A stretch of 22,149 bases of DNA from an uncultured Collinsella sp. (GCA_938036665.1 CALHWR010000199.1:1-22149); one strand, 5' to 3'; shown: positions 8,796-17,077, counted from the first letter of the stretch. Notes: generated from the letters alone by a model not told the origin. Made by a program: numbers and translations.

Positions 8796-9326
8796 ATGAC
8801 GGACTCTTTTGAGCAGATTTCCGCACATAACGAGGGGCTGGCGCGCGATATTGTCGAGCGCGCGAGCGCTCGGGGCGTGACGGTTTCGACGGCTGAGTCG
8901 CTGACAGCAGGTATGATCTCCTCGACGATTGCCGATATCCCGGGCGCCTCGGCGGTGCTGCGTGGCGGTGCGGTGACCTACTGCGATGAGATCAAGCATC
9001 GCGTTTTGGGTGTTGATCAGGAGACGCTCGACCGCTATACCGCGGTGTCGCATCAGACCGCGCGCGAGATGGCGGCGGGTTCGCTGGAGCTGTACCAGAG
9101 CGATATTGCAGTGAGCGCAACGGGTTATGCCGGCCCCGGCGGTGGCACTGAGGACGATCCGGCTGGCACTTTCTATATTGGCTGGGCGTATCGCGCGGCT
9201 GATGGGGAAGTGCCGGTCGTGGACTCTGTGCGCTGCCACTATGAGGGCGACCGTTCGTGTGTTCGTGCCCATGCGGTCGCGGAGGCATTGGGACGCATTG
9301 CCCTTGTGCTCAACTCTATGGAATAG
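8796..9326 (+). CDS. pncC: CinA C-terminal domain protein, nicotinamide-nucleotide amidohydrolase
   Basis: PncC-type CinA domains deamidate nicotinamide mononucleotide in the NAD recycling pathway. The 176-residue product consists of this domain alone, without the N-terminal MoCF-like half found in full-length CinA. The TAESLTAG motif with the candidate nucleophile S35 is at residues 32-39, and the GYAGPGGGTEDDPAGTFYIG block is intact. I chose ATG 8796. A GTG two codons upstream (8790) is also possible, and neither has a strong ribosome binding site. It lies just after pgsA and closes the cluster that began with rnj. It is followed by a hairpin and then recA, its usual neighbour. Confidence 0.9.
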   Translation: MTDSFEQISAHNEGLARDIVERASARGVTVSTAESLTAGMISSTIADIPGASAVLRGGAVTYCDEIKHRVLGVDQETLDRYTAVSHQTAREMAAGSLELYQSDIAVSATGYAGPGGGTEDDPAGTFYIGWAYRAADGEVPVVDSVRCHYEGDRSCVRAHAVAEALGRIALVLNSME

Positions 9327-9333
9327 ACGTGTT

Positions 9334-9357
9334 TTAAGGGGCCTTAGGGCCCCTTAA
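9334..9357 (+). terminator. 10-bp GC-rich hairpin ending the rnj-pncC cluster
   Basis: TTAAGGGGCC (9334-9343) and GGCCCCTTAA (9348-9357) are a perfect inverted repeat with a TTAG tetraloop, eight bases after the pncC stop. Only a short T-poor tract (TTGTGG) follows, so termination may be partial. The placement between the long cluster and the separately promoted recA supports a terminator role. Confidence 0.7.
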
Positions 9358-9429
9358 TTGTGGAGATAGGGACCTCTGACAAATTCAGCGTTTTTGCTGG
9401 TCATAGGTTTATTTTCGCCTTCCTTGCTT

Positions 9430-9495
9430 ATATTTGGCCCTATGTGGTCAAGCATTTGGTCAGTATTTGGTCGGCGTTTGGTTGGGTTTTGGAAA
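9430..9495 (+). repeat. Six TTTGG-type motifs phased at about 11 bp upstream of recA
   Basis: TTTGG starts at 9433, 9455, 9466, 9477 and 9488, and a TGTGG variant starts at 9443. The four last copies are exactly 11 bp apart, and the first falls on the same 11-bp grid. Flanking bases are partly shared (GGTCA at 9446 and 9458, GGTCG at 9469). The array ends about 30 bp before the recA -35. It could be helically phased protein-binding or bent DNA, or simply a decaying tandem repeat. The periodicity is seen directly; function is unknown. Confidence 0.7.
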
Positions 9496-9524
9496 GACTG
9501 CCTGCATATGATTTATCTGAACGG

Positions 9525-9553
9525 TTGACCACGAACAGCCGTTCGTTTATTAT
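9525..9553 (+). promoter_or_regulatory. recA promoter
   Basis: TTGACC (9525-9530) and TATTAT (9548-9553) are separated by exactly 17 bp, close to the vegetative sigma-factor consensus. Transcription would begin near 9560, giving a short leader before the recA ribosome binding site AGGAGG at 9571-9576. The spacer is almost filled by a LexA box, so LexA binding would block polymerase directly. Confidence 0.88.
9532..9545. promoter_or_regulatory. LexA (SOS) box of recA
   Basis: CGAACAGCCGTTCG fits the Gram-positive/actinobacterial LexA consensus (CGAAC-N4-GTTCG), with both half-sites perfect. It sits between the -35 and -10 of the recA promoter. A lexA gene with matching boxes in front of it is in the same window. 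Confidence 0.92.
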
Positions 9554-9583
9554 CGATGCAGGTTGTTAAGAGGAGGGCTTTTC

Positions 9584-10732
9584 ATGGCCAAGAATTCAGG
9601 TCCCGTACGTACCGTTCATGCTCGCACGACGGGTAAAGAGCGCGATGAGATGATCGCCACCACCAAGGCCGAGATCGAGAAGAAGTTCGGTCAAGGCTCC
9701 ATCATGAGGTACGGCGACGGTGGCCCCGAGCTCGAGGTCGAGGCCATCCCTACGGGCGCTCTGGCACTCGATGCCGCTCTGGGTATCGGCGGTGTGCCGC
9801 GCGGCCGCATCGTCGAGATTTACGGTCCTGAGTCCTCCGGTAAGACGACGCTTTCGCTTGAGATCCTGGCCGAGGCCCAGGCAATGGGTGGCGTGGTGGC
9901 ATTTATCGATGCCGAGCACGCGCTCGATCCCACGTATGCCGCGCGCATTGGCGTGGATATCGACGAGGTACTGATTTCCCAGCCTGATACGGGTGAGCAG
10001 GCGCTCGAGATTGTTGACATGCTCGTGCGTTCCGGCGCCATCGATGCCATCGTCGTCGACTCCGTCGCCGCGCTGACCCCGCGTGCCGAGATCGAGGGAG
10101 AGATCGGCGATACCACGGTCGGTTTGCAAGCTCGCCTGATGAGTCAGGCGCTCCGCAAGCTCGCCGGCTCGCTGTCCAAGTCCAACACGACATGCATCTT
10201 CATTAACCAGCTGCGAGAGAAGATCGGCGTCATGTTCGGCAACCCCGAGACCACGACGGGCGGCCGCGCCCTTAAGTTCTTCTCTTCGGTGCGTATCGAC
10301 ATTCGCCGCATCGACAGCATTAAGCTTAAGGATGAGGTTATCGGTAACCGCGTGCGCGCCAAGGTCGTTAAGAACAAGGTGGCAGCTCCGTTCCGTTCTG
10401 CTGAGTTCGACATCATGTACGGTACGGGCATCTCTAAGGAGGGCTCGATTCTGGACATGGCTGTCGAGTGCGGCATCTGCAAGAAGATGGGCTCCTGGTT
10501 TGCCTATGGCGAGGACAAGCTCGGCAACGGTCGCGAGGCCGCCAAGGCGTTCCTGCGCGAACACCCTGATTGCGCCGACGAGATTGAGCATAAGGTCCGC
10601 CTTGCCTGCGGGCTTGAGTTTGACGACGATGCTCCATCCGAGGTCGAGCTGACCGATCAGCCTGCGCCTGAGGAGTTTGACGAGCTTTACGCCATCGATG
10701 GTTCCGCCATGCTCGATGATGACGACGAGTAG
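9584..10732 (+). CDS. recA: Recombinase RecA
   Basis: RecA forms filaments on single-stranded DNA, drives homologous recombination and triggers LexA self-cleavage. The ATG at 9584 has AGGAGG at 9571-9576; an in-frame TTG at 9563 lies before that ribosome binding site and is not the start. The 382-residue product has the N-terminal helix region ([12 protein letters not shown]), Walker [10 protein letters not shown] at 81-89, the [10 protein letters not shown] block, the Walker B region ([12 protein letters not shown]), the DNA-binding loops and an acidic tail (DDDDE). It is expressed from its own LexA-controlled promoter and is followed 11 bp later by recX, probably in the same transcript. No intein or other interruption is present. 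Confidence 0.98.
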   Translation: MAKNSGPVRTVHARTTGKERDEMIATTKAEIEKKFGQGSIMRYGDGGPELEVEAIPTGALALDAALGIGGVPRGRIVEIYGPESSGKTTLSLEILAEAQAMGGVVAFIDAEHALDPTYAARIGVDIDEVLISQPDTGEQALEIVDMLVRSGAIDAIVVDSVAALTPRAEIEGEIGDTTVGLQARLMSQALRKLAGSLSKSNTTCIFINQLREKIGVMFGNPETTTGGRALKFFSSVRIDIRRIDSIKLKDEVIGNRVRAKVVKNKVAAPFRSAEFDIMYGTGISKEGSILDMAVECGICKKMGSWFAYGEDKLGNGREAAKAFLREHPDCADEIEHKVRLACGLEFDDDAPSEVELTDQPAPEEFDELYAIDGSAMLDDDDE

Positions 10733-10743
10733 CGGTTACGCTC

Positions 10744-11436
10744 ATGTCGTATACGGTGACCGAGGCCACGGTCGTCTTTCCCGATAAGAAGGCGGCCTCC
10801 TCGTTCTCGAACGGGTATGCGTCCAAAAAGCCTTGCGCACATATCGATTGTGAGCTTGAGGGCGGTTTTGAGCGGTCCATTTGGATTCCCGTGCGGGTCG
10901 CGCGCCTGTATGTCAAAAACCGCCCCGATCTTCCCTGTGATTGGGACAACTTTCGTGAGGCGGTGCAGCTCGTCGAGCGTAAATGTGCACTTACCATGGT
11001 GACCGAGATGTTATCGCGCCGCGACCATGCGACGGGCGAGGTCCGTGACAAGCTGGCTCGCTACGGCTTTCACCAGACCGCGATCGATTTCGCCGTCGAG
11101 CGCGCCACCGAGTATCGCTTTTTAGACGAGAACCGCTTTTGCTCGTACTTTATCGAGGAGCGCAAGCGGCGCGGTTGGGGACAGCGCAAAATCGAGACCG
11201 AGCTCAAGCGCCGTCATGTCGTGCTCGATGACATTCCCGGTTATCCCGAGGATTATTTTGCCGTCGAAGACGATTTGGCGCGTGCGTCAGCCCTGCTCGC
11301 CAAGCGGCGTGTCCCAGAGACGCGCGGATTCGAAAAACTGGTTCGGTTTTTGATGGGCAAGGGCTTCTCGTATCATATCGCCGCCGATGCCGTTAAGGCA
11401 CGTCTCGATGCCGAACGTGAGGAATGTGCGGTTTAG
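10744..11436 (+). CDS. recX: RecX family regulator of RecA
   Basis: RecX binds and modulates RecA filaments. The 230-residue product has the repeated three-helix RecX pattern in its C-terminal two-thirds, with markers such as EVRDKLARYGF, YRFLDENRFCSYFIEERKR, GWGQRKIETELKRR and FLMGKGFSYHIAADAV. The first 75 or so residues are a less familiar, probably beta-rich extension. The start at 10744 has no strong ribosome binding site and comes 11 bp after the recA stop, so translation may depend on recA traffic. That would keep RecX below RecA in amount, as known for this pair. Confidence 0.88.
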   Translation: MSYTVTEATVVFPDKKAASSFSNGYASKKPCAHIDCELEGGFERSIWIPVRVARLYVKNRPDLPCDWDNFREAVQLVERKCALTMVTEMLSRRDHATGEVRDKLARYGFHQTAIDFAVERATEYRFLDENRFCSYFIEERKRRGWGQRKIETELKRRHVVLDDIPGYPEDYFAVEDDLARASALLAKRRVPETRGFEKLVRFLMGKGFSYHIAADAVKARLDAEREECAV

Positions 11437-11450
11437 GCGTATGCGTTTTG

Positions 11451-11500
11451 TGGCCCTGCCGTTCACCGCGTTTTAGCCGCCGTGCTGGGGCCATTTATTT
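11451..11500 (+). terminator. Possible terminator after recX
   Basis: TGGCCC (11451-11456) can pair with GGGCCA (11488-11493), which is followed directly by TTTATTT (11494-11500). The loop is about 30 nt and may fold further. The stem is short for its loop, so this is a weak candidate. The T-rich tail runs into the rny -35 element. Confidence 0.35.
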
Positions 11501-11527
11501 GACAGTTGTTGTGGTTCAACGTACGAT
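11499..11527 (+). promoter_or_regulatory. rny promoter
   Basis: TTGACA (11499-11504, perfect -35) and TACGAT (11522-11527) are separated by 17 bp. Transcription would start near 11534, leaving a leader of about 160 nt before the rny start codon. The recX-rny gap is the only long gap in this stretch, which fits an independent promoter. Confidence 0.82.
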
Positions 11528-11632
11528 AAACAATGTCATTTGCTTTGTGATATGTGCTCATCTGTAATGAGTTTGTTTATATGTTTATCTGTATCCGACC
11601 CGCATAAGCTGCGCCCATATTACTCAAATGTC

Positions 11633-11658
11633 GCGAGCCGTTCGTAAGGACGGTTCGC
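11633..11658 (+). promoter_or_regulatory. Leader hairpin upstream of rny
   Basis: An 11-bp stem (11633-11643 with 11648-11658, two G-U pairs, GTAA loop) is followed by TTTGTTGT. It lies within the predicted rny leader, ending about 25 nt before the ribosome binding site. The form resembles a weak intrinsic terminator or attenuator, or a processing or stability stem. Function is inferred only. Confidence 0.5.
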
Positions 11659-11693
11659 TTTGTTGTGTAACGAATCCATAAAAAGGAGTGAGC

Positions 11694-13244
11694 ATGCCTA
11701 TCATCGCAGCGCTCGTTGGCATCATTTTGGGTGCCATCGCCGCCATTGCCTACATGCGCACCGCCAAGCAGGGTAGTCTTCACGAGGCCGACGAAAAAAT
11801 CCAGTCGGCACACGCACAGGCTGAGTCCCTGATCGGTGATGCTAAGCGTCAGGCCGAGACCCTCAAAAAAGAGGCTCTGCTCGAGGCTAAAGAGGAGATC
11901 ATCAAGAACAAGCAGGCCGCTGAGGCCGAGGACAAGCAGCGTAAGAACGAGATTCGTACGCTCGAGAACCGCGTGATGCAGCGCGAGGAATCCCTCGATC
12001 GCCGCAACGACGCTCTCGACAAGCGCGAGCATCAGCTGTCCAGCCAGGCCGGTCAGGTCGAGAAGCGCTCCCGTGAGCTCGAGGAGCTCTGCGCAAAGCA
12101 GACCTCCGAGCTCGAGCGTATCGCCGACCTTACCCGCGAGGACGCCCACAAGGAGCTCCTCGATAAGGTTCGCGGCGAGGTCACCCACGAGGCCGCCACG
12201 ATCATTCGCGAGTCCGAGCAGCAGGTTCGCGCCGAGTGCCACAAGACCGCCCAGGAGATTCTGTCTCTGGCGATTCAGCGCTGCGCTGCCGATCACACTG
12301 CCGAGGTCACCGTTACCTCCGTGCACATTCCCTCTGATGACCTCAAGGGCCGTATCATCGGTCGCGAGGGTCGCAACATCCGGACCTTCGAGCAGGTTTC
12401 CGGCGTCAACCTCGTGATCGACGACACGCCCGAGACCGTCGTTCTTTCGAGCTTCGACCCGGTCCGTCGTGAGACCGCCCGTGTCGCCCTCGAGAACCTC
12501 ATCGCCGACGGCCGCATTCACCCTGCCCGTATCGAGGAGATGTATCACAAGGCTGCCGACCTGGTTCAGCAGCGCGTGCGCGAGGCTGGCGAGCAGGCTG
12601 CCTTCGATACCGGCATCCACGATCTGCACCCCGAGATCGTCAAGACCCTTGGTGCCCTGCGCTACCGTACCTCGTTTGGTCAGAACGTGCTTCAGCATTC
12701 CCTCGAGGTCTCTGATCTGTGCGGCGTGATGGCTTCCGAGCTTGGCCTGGACGTTGTGACCGCCAAGCGCGCCGGCCTGCTTCATGACCTGGGCAAGGCA
12801 ATCGACCACGACGTCGAGGGCCCGCATGCCGTCATCGGCGCCGAGCTTGCCCGCCGTTATGGCGAGAAGCCCGTTATCGTCCACGCTATTGAGGCTCACC
12901 ATGCCGATGTCGACCCCAACACGGTGCTCGATGTCCTGGTGCAGGCCGCCGATGCTGTCTCTGCCTCTCGCCCCGGTGCCCGTCGCGAGTCTGCCGAGAA
13001 CTACATCAAGCGTCTTGAGAAGCTCGAGGAGATCGCCAACTCCCATGACGGCGTCGAACGTACCTATGCCATGCAGGCCGGTCGCGAGGTCCACGTCATG
13101 GTCCAGCCGGACAAGATCTCCGATGCCCAGTCCACGGTCCTGGCTCACGATATCGCCCATCAGATCGAGGAAGAGATGGAGTATCCCGGTCAGGTGCGCG
13201 TCGTCGTGATTCGCGAGAGCCGCGCTGTCGATATCGCTAAATAA
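11694..13244 (+). CDS. rny: Ribonuclease Y
   Basis: RNase Y is a membrane-anchored endoribonuclease that starts mRNA decay. I chose ATG 11694, five bases after AGGAG (11684-11688); an in-frame GTG at 11688 overlaps that site. The 516-residue product has an N-terminal membrane helix (about 2-20), a long charged coiled coil (about 25-195), a KH domain with [10 protein letters not shown] at 219-228, and an HD domain with the metal-binding pair H364-D365 in LLHDLGKA. It ends in the family's typical [25 protein letters not shown] tail. The neighbours recA and recX upstream and spoVS downstream match Firmicute gene order, but ymdB, the usual next gene, is replaced by an ATPase gene. Confidence 0.97.
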   Translation: MPIIAALVGIILGAIAAIAYMRTAKQGSLHEADEKIQSAHAQAESLIGDAKRQAETLKKEALLEAKEEIIKNKQAAEAEDKQRKNEIRTLENRVMQREESLDRRNDALDKREHQLSSQAGQVEKRSRELEELCAKQTSELERIADLTREDAHKELLDKVRGEVTHEAATIIRESEQQVRAECHKTAQEILSLAIQRCAADHTAEVTVTSVHIPSDDLKGRIIGREGRNIRTFEQVSGVNLVIDDTPETVVLSSFDPVRRETARVALENLIADGRIHPARIEEMYHKAADLVQQRVREAGEQAAFDTGIHDLHPEIVKTLGALRYRTSFGQNVLQHSLEVSDLCGVMASELGLDVVTAKRAGLLHDLGKAIDHDVEGPHAVIGAELARRYGEKPVIVHAIEAHHADVDPNTVLDVLVQAADAVSASRPGARRESAENYIKRLEKLEEIANSHDGVERTYAMQAGREVHVMVQPDKISDAQSTVLAHDIAHQIEEEMEYPGQVRVVVIRESRAVDIAK

Positions 13245-13245
13245 C

Positions 13246-14331
13246 ATGAGCGACGCGAACGAGCTCATCTCATTTGTCGCGTCGATGTCGGGGGAGGGCA
13301 ACCTTCGCGTCGAGGAGAACCTTGGCGAGGGGTATGTCCGCCTCCGCGTTTCGGAGGCCGAGCGGCGCCAGGCTAAGCACGACATTCAGCATGTCGAGGA
13401 CATCGTCATCGAAATGCTCCGTAATGCTCGCGATGCCGGCGCCGACAAGGTCTATCTCGCCACGACCAAGGAAGATGGCGTCCGCACGCTTGTCTTTCTG
13501 GATAACGGTTCTGGCGTTCCGCAGGATATGCAAGAGCGAATCTTTGATGCCCGCGTTACCTCCAAGCTCGAGAGCATGAAGATGGACCGTTGGGGCGTTC
13601 ACGGTCGTGGCATGGCATTGTTTTCGATCAAGCAGAACACCGACGAGGCCCGTGTGGTCACGTCCGGCGTCGATCTTGGTTCAGCCTTCAAGGTGAGCGT
13701 TGCGGCCGACCGCCTCAGTGAGCGTGCCGATCAGTCCAGCTGGCCCCAGGCCGTCAAGGATGAGGACGGACGTTATGTCTGCGCTCGCGGTCCACATAAT
13801 ATTATTCGCGCTGCTTGTGAGTTTGCGCTCGAGGAGTTGCGTGGTTGCGATGTCTATCTCGGTTCTCCGTCTGAGATTGCCGCGACCCTTTATGCTCAAG
13901 CGTCAAGTCGGCTCGATACGTCTCGTCTCCTGTTCATTGATGACGAGAGCGAGCTTCCGGTTGTCGATCGTTTAGGCCTTGCTTCTGATGCCGAGGACTT
14001 TATCCGTATTTGTTCGGGTTTGGGTCTTGAGATGTCCGAGCGCACGGCCCATCGCATTTTGGCAGGGCAGATTAAGCCCGTTCGCGGTGTGACCGCGCGT
14101 CTGCTGCGCGAGCGTGATTCGTCCTCGCATGCGCCGGCTCCTGTCGATCTCGCGAAGGATCGTCGCGGGCTACGTATTGCCAAGGATGACATGGCACAGT
14201 TTTCGCGCGCTGTGGAACGCGACTTTAATGACCTTGCCACCCGGTACTATCTCAACCTTTGCGGCGACCCAAAGATCCGTGTTTCGCGTGATCGAATCAC
14301 CGTGACCTTTGATCTTGCCAAAGAGGAATAG
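13246..14331 (+). CDS. GHKL-type (HSP90/HATPase_c) ATP-binding protein of unknown role
   Basis: I do not recognise a named gene. The N-terminal 160 residues form a GHKL ATPase fold: N-box E56...N60-A-R-D63-A, G1 box D86-N-G-S-G90, and G2 glycine loop G117-V-H-G-R-G122. The pattern is that of HATPase_c_3 proteins (HSP90, MutL and MORC-like). No histidine-kinase phosphoacceptor domain or membrane segment is present. The C-terminal 200 residues are soluble, with a KPVRGVTARLLRERD segment and a beta-strand end, and I cannot assign them. The start is one base after the rny stop, with no strong ribosome binding site between, so it is likely translated with rny. A role linked to RNA decay or to the downstream spoVS is only a guess from position. 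Confidence 0.85.
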   Translation: MSDANELISFVASMSGEGNLRVEENLGEGYVRLRVSEAERRQAKHDIQHVEDIVIEMLRNARDAGADKVYLATTKEDGVRTLVFLDNGSGVPQDMQERIFDARVTSKLESMKMDRWGVHGRGMALFSIKQNTDEARVVTSGVDLGSAFKVSVAADRLSERADQSSWPQAVKDEDGRYVCARGPHNIIRAACEFALEELRGCDVYLGSPSEIAATLYAQASSRLDTSRLLFIDDESELPVVDRLGLASDAEDFIRICSGLGLEMSERTAHRILAGQIKPVRGVTARLLRERDSSSHAPAPVDLAKDRRGLRIAKDDMAQFSRAVERDFNDLATRYYLNLCGDPKIRVSRDRITVTFDLAKEE

Positions 14332-14338
14332 TGCCTTT

Positions 14339-14354
14339 ACCGAGTCCACTCGGT
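14339..14354 (+). promoter_or_regulatory. Small hairpin between the ATPase gene and spoVS
   Basis: ACCGAG (14339-14344) and CTCGGT (14349-14354) are a perfect 6-bp inverted repeat with a TCCA loop, eight bases after the ATPase stop. No T-run follows directly. It may be a weak terminator or a processing site; no good promoter was found for spoVS in the remaining 50 bases. Confidence 0.3.
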
Positions 14355-14405
14355 ACGATACAGTTATTGCAGTTAAAACGTACTTTTAAATGCAGGAGTT
14401 TCTTC

Positions 14406-14723
14406 ATGGATTGCCTGAAGGTATCAAGCAAATCATCGCCCGCGTCCGTTGCCGGCGCCATCGCCGGCATGGTCAAGGATGGTGTACCCGTCAACATCCA
14501 GTGTGTCGGCGCCGGTGCCGTCAACCAGGCTATTAAGGCCGTTGCTATCGCGCGCGGTTTTTTGATTCCAACCGGTTTTGATATTTCCTGCGCGCCCGTG
14601 TTCTCCGACATCCTCATTAACGGGGAGTCGCGCACGGCCATCCGCCTTTCTATCTACGTTCACCAGATCAATCGAGCTGCTATGGATAACGTCGTCATGG
14701 ATGATGTTAAGCCTGTGGCATAG
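14406..14723 (+). CDS. spoVS: SpoVS-related Alba-fold protein
   Basis: SpoVS is a small Alba-like protein first known from Bacillus sporulation but widespread in non-spore-formers. ATG 14406 has AGGAG at 14394-14398; an upstream in-frame GTG at 14331 would add an unrelated segment and overlap the previous stop. The 105-residue product has the family core LKVSSKSSPASVAGAIAGMV, GAGAVNQAIKAVAIARGFLIP and INGESRTAIRLSI. Bacillus SpoVS ends shortly after this last block (about 86 residues), whereas this protein has an extra tail of roughly 20 residues. Its place after rny and before miaB is the same as in Firmicutes. Confidence 0.92.
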   Translation: MDCLKVSSKSSPASVAGAIAGMVKDGVPVNIQCVGAGAVNQAIKAVAIARGFLIPTGFDISCAPVFSDILINGESRTAIRLSIYVHQINRAAMDNVVMDDVKPVA

Positions 14724-14768
14724 CTTCTGCTTGCCTTGTTTCGCTCCCCATCGTTAGGACTTATGCAC

Positions 14769-16139
14769 ATGGACCAGCGTTCCGTACGCGATATTCTTGC
14801 CGGTAAAACCTACTTTATCCGCACCTTTGGCTGCCAGATGAATCAGCACGACTCCGAGCGTGTGAGCGGTCTGCTTGATTCGTATGGCTGCCTCATGGCG
14901 TTCGATCCCGCGCATGCCGATATCGTTGTCTTCATGACGTGCTGCGTGCGCGAGGCCGCCGATACTCGCCTGTACGGTCAGTGCAATTCCTGCAAAAGCC
15001 TGCCGCCTTCGCCTTCGGGCAAGCGCGTGGTTGCCGTTGGCGGTTGCATCGCGCAGCGCGATGGCGAGGGCCTGCTCACCAACGTCGATAACGTCAATGT
15101 CATCTTTGGCACGCATTCCATTGCACATGTGGCCGAGCTCATTGCCGAGGCGTTCCTTGATGGTAAGCGTCATATCCGCACCAATGAGCATGAGGATACG
15201 GACGCCATGAGCATGCCGTGGCATCGCGAGACCCAGTATCACGCCTGGGTGCCCATCATGACAGGCTGCAATAATTTCTGCACCTATTGCATCGTGCCGT
15301 ACGTACGCGGTCGCGAAAAGAGCCGCCCCTTCGAGGAGATTGTCGACGAGGTGACCGGTCTGGTGCGCCAGGGCGTGCGTGAGATTACGCTGCTGGGCCA
15401 AAACGTTAACTCATATGGTCGCGATCTGTTTGGCAAGCCGCGTTTTGCCGATTTGCTGCGTGCCGTGGGCGATACGGGCGTGGAGCGCATCTTCTTTACG
15501 TCTTCGCATCCTAAGGACCTGCTGCCCGAGACCATCGACGCCATGGCCGAGACACCTGCCGTAATGCCGCAACTGCACCTGGCCGTCCAGTCAGGTTCGA
15601 CGCGGATCCTCAAAGAGATGAATCGCCGTTATACACGCGAGGACTATCTGGGCCTGGTCGATCGCATTCGCAACCGCATGCCCGATATCGCGCTCTCGAC
15701 CGACATTATCGTTGGCTTCCCGGGCGAGACTGAAGAAGACTTTGAGCAGACGCTCTCACTTGCCGAGACGGTCCGCTATGCTCAGGCCTATACCTTCATC
15801 TATTCCAAGCGCGCCGGTACCCCGGCCGCCGAGATTGACGATCCTACGCCGCATGAGGTTATTCTCGAGCGTTTCAATCGCCTGGTTAAGGTTATCGAGA
15901 CCACGGCACACGAGTATAACCAGGGTGAGCTTCATACTGTGGTTCCCGCGCTCATTGAGGGAACGAGTAAAAAGAACGATGCGGTCCTGCTGGGCAAGAG
16001 TCCCAAGAATCAGACCGTGCATGCGCCTATCCCCGAGGGTTACAGCATCGATCAGCTTGTTGGCAAGATCGTTGATGTTAACGTTGACGTTGCCAAGACC
16101 TGGTATTTGTCCGGTTCCGTTGTGGGCGAGCCGCGCTAA
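14769..16139 (+). CDS. miaB: tRNA-2-methylthio-N6-dimethylallyladenosine synthase MiaB
   Basis: MiaB is a radical-SAM enzyme that methylthiolates i6A37 in tRNAs reading UNN codons, the step after MiaA. Numbering from ATG 14769, the 456-residue product has UPF0004 cysteines C22 (FGCQMN), C58 (next to a second cysteine, C59) and C93 (GGC), the SAM triad C167, C171 and C174 (TGCNNFCTYC), and a C-terminal TRAM domain. ATG 14763 and TTG 14736 are alternative starts; I prefer 14769 because AGGA at 14756-14759 is then 9 bp away. Its stop overlaps the miaA start (TAATG), which puts the two sequential tRNA-modification enzymes under coupled translation. Confidence 0.95.
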   Translation: MDQRSVRDILAGKTYFIRTFGCQMNQHDSERVSGLLDSYGCLMAFDPAHADIVVFMTCCVREAADTRLYGQCNSCKSLPPSPSGKRVVAVGGCIAQRDGEGLLTNVDNVNVIFGTHSIAHVAELIAEAFLDGKRHIRTNEHEDTDAMSMPWHRETQYHAWVPIMTGCNNFCTYCIVPYVRGREKSRPFEEIVDEVTGLVRQGVREITLLGQNVNSYGRDLFGKPRFADLLRAVGDTGVERIFFTSSHPKDLLPETIDAMAETPAVMPQLHLAVQSGSTRILKEMNRRYTREDYLGLVDRIRNRMPDIALSTDIIVGFPGETEEDFEQTLSLAETVRYAQAYTFIYSKRAGTPAAEIDDPTPHEVILERFNRLVKVIETTAHEYNQGELHTVVPALIEGTSKKNDAVLLGKSPKNQTVHAPIPEGYSIDQLVGKIVDVNVDVAKTWYLSGSVVGEPR

Positions 16140-17077
16140 TGGTTTCTCCCGGGGCAGGCCTTTCCGCCGTTGCGATCGTCGGTCCGACAGCGGTTGGTAA
16201 GAGTGATGTTGCCGACCGTTTGGCAGCTCGTCTTTCGTCCGAAGTGCTGTCGTGCGATGCGATGCAAATCTATCGCGGCATGGACATCGGTACCGCAAAG
16301 ATGGCGCCCGATGAGTGTACGGCGCCGCTGCGTCTCGTCGACATTGTAGAGCCGGGTGTAGCATATTCTGCTGCGCTTTATCAGGCTGACGCTCGCGCGC
16401 ATGTTGAACGTCTCCTTGGTTCGGGTTGCCTGCCGGTTTTTTGCGGAGGTACGGGGCTGTATCTCAAGGCTGCCCTTGATGAGATGGACTTTCCCTCGGG
16501 TGAACTTGAGGACGATCGCCGTGCGGGCTATCAGGAGCTTGCCGAGCGTATTGGCGAGGAAGAACTGCATGCCCTGCTTGCCGAGCGCGATCCAGAATCG
16601 GCTGCTGTTATTCATCCCCATAACGTGCGCCGTGTGATTCGTGCGCTCGAGATGCATGATGATGGTATCTCCTATGCACAACAAAAAAGTCAGTTTAGTG
16701 TTCCGCGCGAGCATTATCATGCCCTATGGTTTGGTCTGACGCGTAATCGCGAGGTGCTCTACGAGCGCATTAATCTGCGCGTCGATCTGATGTTTGAGCA
16801 GGGTCTTGTCGATGAGGTCCGCGGTCTTATGGCCCAGGGTCTGGGAGATGCCCTGACGTCGATGCAGGCAATTGGCTATAAAGAGATCATTGATGCTTTC
16901 AATGGCGTGATGAGCATGGATGAGGCCCGCGAACTCATTAAGATGCGTTCGCGTCGTTATGCCAAGCGTCAGCTTTCGTGGTTTAAGCGCGATGACCGTA
17001 TCGTGTGGTTTGATATGGATGAATGTACGATCGATGAGGTCGTTGAGGATATCCTGCATCGTATTGAGGCTGCCTAA
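16139..17077 (+). CDS. miaA: tRNA dimethylallyltransferase MiaA
   Basis: MiaA transfers the dimethylallyl group of DMAPP to A37 of tRNA. The 312-residue product has the P-loop GPTAVGKS at 15-22, the DAMQIYRGMDIGTAK block, the FCGGTGLYLKA motif and the C-terminal RSRRYAKRQLSWFKRD segment. ATG at 16139 shares its A with the miaB stop (TAATG). Its own stop overlaps the hflX start in the same way. Length and motifs are normal. The miaB-miaA-hflX order makes one transcription unit likely. Confidence 0.96.
   Translation: MVSPGAGLSAVAIVGPTAVGKSDVADRLAARLSSEVLSCDAMQIYRGMDIGTAKMAPDECTAPLRLVDIVEPGVAYSAALYQADARAHVERLLGSGCLPVFCGGTGLYLKAALDEMDFPSGELEDDRRAGYQELAERIGEEELHALLAERDPESAAVIHPHNVRRVIRALEMHDDGISYAQQKSQFSVPREHYHALWFGLTRNREVLYERINLRVDLMFEQGLVDEVRGLMAQGLGDALTSMQAIGYKEIIDAFNGVMSMDEARELIKMRSRRYAKRQLSWFKRDDRIVWFDMDECTIDEVVEDILHRIEAA

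Noticed and set aside
9360..9569. 69-codon open frame upstream of recA
   Set aside because: It runs through the TTTGG array and the recA promoter, starts at a GTG without a ribosome binding site, and its hydrophobic look follows from the T-rich repeat.
11577..13385. 602-codon open frame on the minus strand opposite rny
   Set aside because: It lies antisense to a complete, well-conserved RNase Y. Long antisense frames are expected from the GC-rich codon third positions, and the product has no recognisable domain.
14331..14405. N-terminal extension of spoVS from an upstream GTG
   Set aside because: The added 25 residues do not occur in the family, the GTG overlaps the previous stop, and a good ribosome binding site precedes the ATG at 14406.
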